Below, one piece after another: positions 6,151-8,561 of a stretch of DNA of 8,561 nucleotides (positions within the stretch are counted from its first letter, which is position 1; every line of letters begins with the position of its first letter). The notes under the pieces were generated by a model. It was not told the origin of the DNA and made no database searches. It saw only the letters and a list, made by a program, of their open reading frames with translations. The translations under genes were made by a program, and so were the position numbers. The DNA is from Rhodothermales bacterium. GTDB lineage: Bacteria; Bacteroidota; Rhodothermia; Rhodothermales; VXPQ01. The stretch lies in assembly GCA_028283985.1 (NCBI GenBank), contig JANQSQ010000129.1, positions 1 to 8,561 on the forward strand, read 5' to 3'.

Positions 6151-7479
6151 ATGCGCCCTTCCTTTTCTCGCCGGGCCACGCATTCTCTTCAAATTTTTTG
6201 TGCGGGCGTAGGCGCCGTGCAAGCGGATGTCCTGATGGGTAGCGCGGACTGGATGGCGGGGCTTTCCCGTCCCATTGACGAGTACGAACAGATCGCTGTG
6301 ACCGGCATGGGGAAAGCTTCCATAGCGATGGCTGCGGCGCTTGAGAAACATCTCGACGAACGCAAAACATATGGATGGGTATCCGCTCCGTACGGGTATG
6401 CGCGGAAAGGGTGGTTCGGCAAGCCGCCGGTCGAGGGCCATCTGCAAATTAAAAACATGAAAGAGATTGGGGTTATCGAGGCGGGCCATCCCTTGCCCGA
6501 CAAGAACAGCGAGATGGCGGGGAAATTCGCAATGGTCCCGGCGGGATGCTTGGGCTCCGACGACCTGCTGATCGTCCTCGCTTCGGGAGGCGGCTCTTCG
6601 CTGTGCGTCGCTTTCCCGCCGGGTATTTCGCTGGAGGACGCCCGCGAGGCGTTTTACCGGCTGCTTGTCGCCGGGGCGGACATTCACGCCATAAACAAGG
6701 TGCGCCGGCGCATCTCGCTTATTGGAGGGGGCGGCCTGGCCCGGGCGGCGGCCCCCGCCGAGGTGCTGACGCTGTGTCTTTCCGATGTGCCGGGCGACGA
6801 TACGGAGCATATGTACGTGATCGGAGGCGGTCCAACCCTGCCCGATCCGTATACGGCGCAGGAAGCGCTGGATGTCTTGAAAAAGTACGGCGAAAAAGTC
6901 CCCGCCAGTGTCTGGAAATATATCGAGGAAAGCGCCGGGCGCCCCGAACCGCCCCCGTCGGATTTTCGGCATGTGCGCGCCGGGCTGCTGGGCAGCGTGC
7001 GCACGGCGCTGGAGGCCGCTGCCGTGGAGGCAAGGCGCCTGGGGTACCGCGTTGAGGTCGTTTCGAGTGAGATATCCGGAGAGGCGCGGGAAGTCGGGGA
7101 GGCCATGGCCCGCCGCGCGCTGGCGCAGGAACCCGGATGGTGCCTGTTATGGGGCGGCGAAACCTCCGTAACGGTTGAGGGGGATGGCCTGGGCGGGCGG
7201 AATCAGGAACTTGCGCTTGCCGCGGCCATCCGTATGGCAGGGGAGGGGAAAGACGTAAGCCTCATGAGTGCGGGTACCGATGGGATAGACGGCCCTACGG
7301 ACGCTGCCGGCGCGATAGCCACCCCGGATACGGCGGTCGAGGCGCGCCAGCGGGGTCTGGATCCGGAGGCGTTTCTGAAACGGAACGACGCCTATGGATT
7401 CTGGCGCCGGATGCCGGGCTTTCTCCAGACAGGCCCGACCCATACGAACGTGATGGACATACAGGTTGTCCTCACGTGA
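6151..7479 (+). CDS. Glycerate 2-kinase (DUF4147/MOFRL family)
   Basis: A 442-residue protein from the ATG at 6151, a normal length for the family. Starting further upstream would add an atypical acidic extension. The family phosphorylates D-glycerate with ATP, normally to 2-phosphoglycerate, linking glyoxylate, serine or tartronate breakdown to glycolysis. Motifs in order are Gly-Met-Gly-Lys-Ala-Ser (52-57), Gly-His-Pro-Leu-Pro-Asp (112-117), Ala-Ser-Gly-Gly-Gly-Ser-Ser (144-150) and Ser-Asp-Val-Pro-Gly-Asp-Asp (211-217). The MOFRL part carries Trp-Gly-Gly-Glu-Thr-Ser-Val-Thr-Val (334-342), Gly-Gly-Arg-Asn-Gln-Glu (348-353) and Gly-Thr-Asp-Gly-Ile-Asp-Gly-Pro-Thr-Asp (375-384). Two departures stand out. 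Gly192 sits where the family usually has the Lys of a Lys-Gly-Gly motif. Gly226 sits where Ser of Ser-Gly-Pro-Thr is usual. It may therefore be a divergent or altered-specificity member. It has its own ribosome binding site and a 228-bp upstream gap, suggesting separate expression. Confidence 0.9.
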   Translation: MRPSFSRRATHSLQIFCAGVGAVQADVLMGSADWMAGLSRPIDEYEQIAVTGMGKASIAMAAALEKHLDERKTYGWVSAPYGYARKGWFGKPPVEGHLQIKNMKEIGVIEAGHPLPDKNSEMAGKFAMVPAGCLGSDDLLIVLASGGGSSLCVAFPPGISLEDAREAFYRLLVAGADIHAINKVRRRISLIGGGGLARAAAPAEVLTLCLSDVPGDDTEHMYVIGGGPTLPDPYTAQEALDVLKKYGEKVPASVWKYIEESAGRPEPPPSDFRHVRAGLLGSVRTALEAAAVEARRLGYRVEVVSSEISGEAREVGEAMARRALAQEPGWCLLWGGETSVTVEGDGLGGRNQELALAAAIRMAGEGKDVSLMSAGTDGIDGPTDAAGAIATPDTAVEARQRGLDPEAFLKRNDAYGFWRRMPGFLQTGPTHTNVMDIQVVLT

Positions 7480-7524
7480 TACGAAGAGAAGAAAGAAGGA
7501 GGAGAAAGCGCTCTGCGGCGCGAG

Positions 7525-7542
7525 CCGTGCGGGAGTGCACGG
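7525..7542. terminator. Short hairpin between the glycerate kinase and tRNA-Asp, possible terminator
   Basis: CCGTGC and GCACGG form a perfect 6-bp stem with a 6-base loop in the convergent space between the kinase stop (7479) and the 3' end of tRNA-Asp (7559). No T run follows on the + strand. On the - strand a pyrimidine-rich run (7508 down to 7483) lies further downstream. It could help terminate tRNA-Asp transcription, but it is not a textbook intrinsic terminator. Confidence 0.3.
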
Positions 7543-7558
7543 AAAGACATGGGGTAAG

Positions 7559-7633
7559 CGGTCCGGACGGGACTCGAACCCGCGACCTCCTGCGTGACAG
7601 GCAGGCGTTCTAACCAAACTGAACTACCGGACC
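7559..7633 (-). tRNA. tRNA-Asp (anticodon GTC)
   Basis: The - strand folds as a complete 75-base tRNA. The acceptor stem GGTCCGG pairs with CCGGACC. The D arm lies around GTTC...GAAC. The anticodon stem CCTGC/GCAGG encloses the loop CTGTCAC, giving anticodon GTC for aspartate. The T arm GCGGG-TTCGAGT-CCCGT has one G-T pair. The discriminator base is G (complement of 7559), as is usual for tRNA-Asp. The following bases are CTT, so CCA is not encoded and must be added after transcription. It is convergent with the glycerate kinase gene. Confidence 0.96.
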
Positions 7634-7804
7634 AATACAGTACGGTCGCGTACCCTGAGAATATGCAACGGTTCCGTCTTTACGGGAATTGCACAGAGAC
7701 ATGGACCGTAACGTCCGTTTTGACGAGAGATGCCGTTTGGTCCGGCTGTGCGCTGTTTTGTTACCCGATGGCCGCACCACTTGACGCCGGGGGTATAAGG
7801 TCGA

Positions 7805-7841
7805 ACCGGCGCCGTCCCTCGGATGAAGGACGGCGCCTGGT
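7805..7841. repeat. Strong inverted repeat (hairpin) between the tRNA genes
   Basis: GGCGCCGTCC at 7808-7817 is exactly complementary to GGACGGCGCC at 7828-7837, with a 10-base spacer. Allowing one bulged T at 7838 adds three further pairs (7805-7807 with 7839-7841), so the stem reaches 13 bp. No T run follows on either strand, which argues against a simple intrinsic terminator. It may be a structured RNA element, a terminator of another type, or a protein binding site. Confidence 0.6.
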
Positions 7842-7972
7842 CCGACGCCACGCGCACATCCTGCCAGATGTGCCCTATAGACACGCACAGTAGCATTATA
7901 TAACCTCATTACGAAAAAAATTTATGCCATCCAGTGGTTTCATCGCGCAGCCTTTCCCGAAACCGTTGTTCT

Positions 7973-7998
7973 GAAAGGGACGTACAAGGCGCCCTTTC
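7973..7998. repeat. 7-bp inverted repeat in the tRNA-Phe leader
   Basis: GAAAGGG (7973-7979) and CCCTTTC (7992-7998) are perfect complements separated by 12 bases, ending one base before the first base of the mature tRNA-Phe. In a precursor transcript this would make a leader stem right at the RNase P cleavage site. A 7-bp match can also arise by chance. Confidence 0.35.
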
Positions 7999-7999
7999 C

Positions 8000-8072
<73 letters not shown>

Positions 8073-8086
8073 CTGCTTATCCAAAG

Positions 8087-8098
8087 GCTGGCGCCAGC
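8087..8098. repeat. 12-bp perfect palindrome downstream of tRNA-Phe
   Basis: GCTGGCGCCAGC is a perfect palindrome 14 bases past the end of tRNA-Phe. As RNA it could form only a 4-bp stem with a 4-base loop and no T run follows, so it is a weak terminator candidate. It could equally be a dyad binding site or chance in GC-rich DNA. Confidence 0.3.
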
Positions 8099-8137
8099 GT
8101 ACTGAAGAATCGATGTCCTGCCCGTCCAGGCGCGCCA

Positions 8138-8187
8138 TTCGTAATATTCGCATAATATCTACATAACATTTACGCGCTATTATACCG
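8138..8187 (+). promoter_or_regulatory. AT-rich upstream region, probable promoter zone of the porin-like gene
   Basis: The stretch is clearly richer in A and T than its surroundings. It contains TAATAT twice (8142-8147 and 8153-8158), 11 bp apart and so on the same helix face, followed by TATTATACC-like sequence near 8178-8186. This is where a promoter for the gene at 8273 would be expected. I cannot match a full -35/-10 pair or the Bacteroidota-type -33/-7 consensus, so the exact start site is unknown. Confidence 0.3.
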
Positions 8188-8256
8188 GCAGCGTCCAGCC
8201 CGGACCTGATGGAAGTCTTTTCACACGTTGTCGACCAGGGTCAATGTCTATACCCT

Positions 8257-8263
8257 GAAGGAA
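8257..8263 (+). promoter_or_regulatory. Ribosome binding site of the exported porin-like protein
   Basis: GAAGGAA lies 9 bases before the ATG at 8273 and supports that start. Confidence 0.55.
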
Positions 8264-8272
8264 AATAAAGCC

Positions 8273-8561
8273 ATGAACGCTACACTGATTCGTACACTTC
8301 TTGCAACAGCGTTACTTATACCTCTTTTTGCAGGCGGCGCCGCAGGGCAAACCGTGAAAGTCGGCGGGCTGGGCTACGTGGATTATTTTTACCGGTTCGG
8401 CGATGACGACAAGGATCATTATTTTCATGATCCCTCGGATAATCTATTGGGCGCCCATAACAATGTAGCCGTTAACGAGGCGCTCCACGGATTCTCTTAC
8501 CGGAGATTGTACCTGACGACCGACGCGACGATTTCTGAAAATTTCAAAGCCCGCTTGCGCC
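8273..8561 (+). CDS. Exported, probably outer-membrane porin-like protein (N-terminal part)
   Basis: The first 96 codons of a gene that runs off the right edge; the frame stays open to the end. Residues 1 to about 25 form a Sec signal peptide: one Arg, a hydrophobic core Leu-Leu-Ala-Thr-Ala-Leu-Leu-Ile-Pro-Leu-Phe, then a small-residue region ending Ala-Ala-Gly before Gln26. The mature part starts with alternating aromatic and polar residues (Gly-Tyr-Val-Asp-Tyr-Phe-Tyr-Arg). After an Asp/His-rich loop it continues Gly-Phe-Ser-Tyr-Arg-Arg-Leu-Tyr-Leu-Thr and Ala-Thr-Ile-Ser-Glu-Asn-Phe-Lys-Ala-Arg, which looks like beta strands of an outer-membrane barrel. I infer a porin-like protein of the kind common in Bacteroidota and relatives. 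No specific family can be assigned from this part. A ribosome binding site precedes the start, and AT-rich DNA upstream probably holds its promoter. Confidence 0.75.
   Translation, partial: MNATLIRTLLATALLIPLFAGGAAGQTVKVGGLGYVDYFYRFGDDDKDHYFHDPSDNLLGAHNNVAVNEALHGFSYRRLYLTTDATISENFKARLR

Larger units (their letters stand above)
7634..7999. other. 366-bp intergenic region between two divergent tRNA genes
   Basis: No convincing protein gene is present. Open frames of about 90-100 codons on both strands have no recognisable product and no ribosome binding site. The stretch holds a strong hairpin near 7805-7841, a short AT-rich block at about 7888-7925 in an otherwise GC-rich setting, and an inverted repeat just before tRNA-Phe. 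Since the tRNA genes diverge, promoters for both should lie here, but I cannot place -35 and -10 boxes with correct spacing. Confidence 0.5.

Noticed and set aside
7781..7799. TTGACG followed by TATAAG as a promoter
   Set aside because: The spacing between the two boxes is only 7 bases, too short for a -35/-10 pair.
7594..7909. Open frames of 90-100 codons on both strands between the tRNA genes
   Set aside because: They run into tRNA-Asp or the antisense of the hairpin, have no ribosome binding site, and their composition resembles no known protein.

Overview
The window is a GC-rich, tightly packed bacterial chromosomal segment. Every protein gene is on the + strand, and nothing in it looks like phage, plasmid, CRISPR or a complete insertion sequence. 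The likely host is a member of the Bacteroidota/Rhodothermota group. This is an inference from weak or absent Shine-Dalgarno sites before most genes, a NfeD/paraslipin pair, tRNA genes without an encoded CCA, and a secreted barrel-like protein at the right end. No taxonomic marker gene is present, so the assignment is tentative.

Region 1 (1-4424) is the 3' part of a sugar-catabolic operon. It holds the tail of a ketose 3-epimerase-like TIM-barrel protein, a second and different TIM-barrel isomerase/epimerase or dehydratase (IolE-like), an alpha/beta hydrolase, L-ribulokinase (AraB) and L-ribulose-5-phosphate 4-epimerase (AraD). araB and araD overlap by 4 bp. AraB and AraD together take L-ribulose through L-ribulose-5-phosphate to D-xylulose-5-phosphate, which enters the pentose phosphate pathway. 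No arabinose isomerase (AraA) is visible. The upstream epimerase-like genes may supply L-ribulose from another ketose, or AraA may lie outside the window.

Region 2 (4512-5922) is a two-gene membrane unit: a short NfeD protein followed by a paraslipin-type SPFH/Band 7 protein. This is a widespread conserved pair with no evident metabolic link to the sugar genes.

Region 3 (5923-7479) has a 228-bp leader of unclear origin, whose left end vaguely resembles an insertion-sequence end. It is followed by a glycerate 2-kinase of the DUF4147/MOFRL type, which starts at 6151 behind a good ribosome binding site. The kinase keeps the family landmarks but departs from the usual sequence in two otherwise well-kept glycine-rich motifs.

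Region 4 (7480-8272) has no supported protein gene. It carries tRNA-Asp(GTC) on the - strand and tRNA-Phe(GAA) on the + strand, with several inverted repeats around them, including a strong 13-bp hairpin between the two tRNAs. Region 5 (8273 to the right edge) is the start of an exported, probably outer-membrane porin-like protein.

I did not find a clearly new biological system. The best candidates for follow-up are the AraA-less araBD operon with two TIM-barrel enzymes and a hydrolase, and the divergent glycerate kinase.
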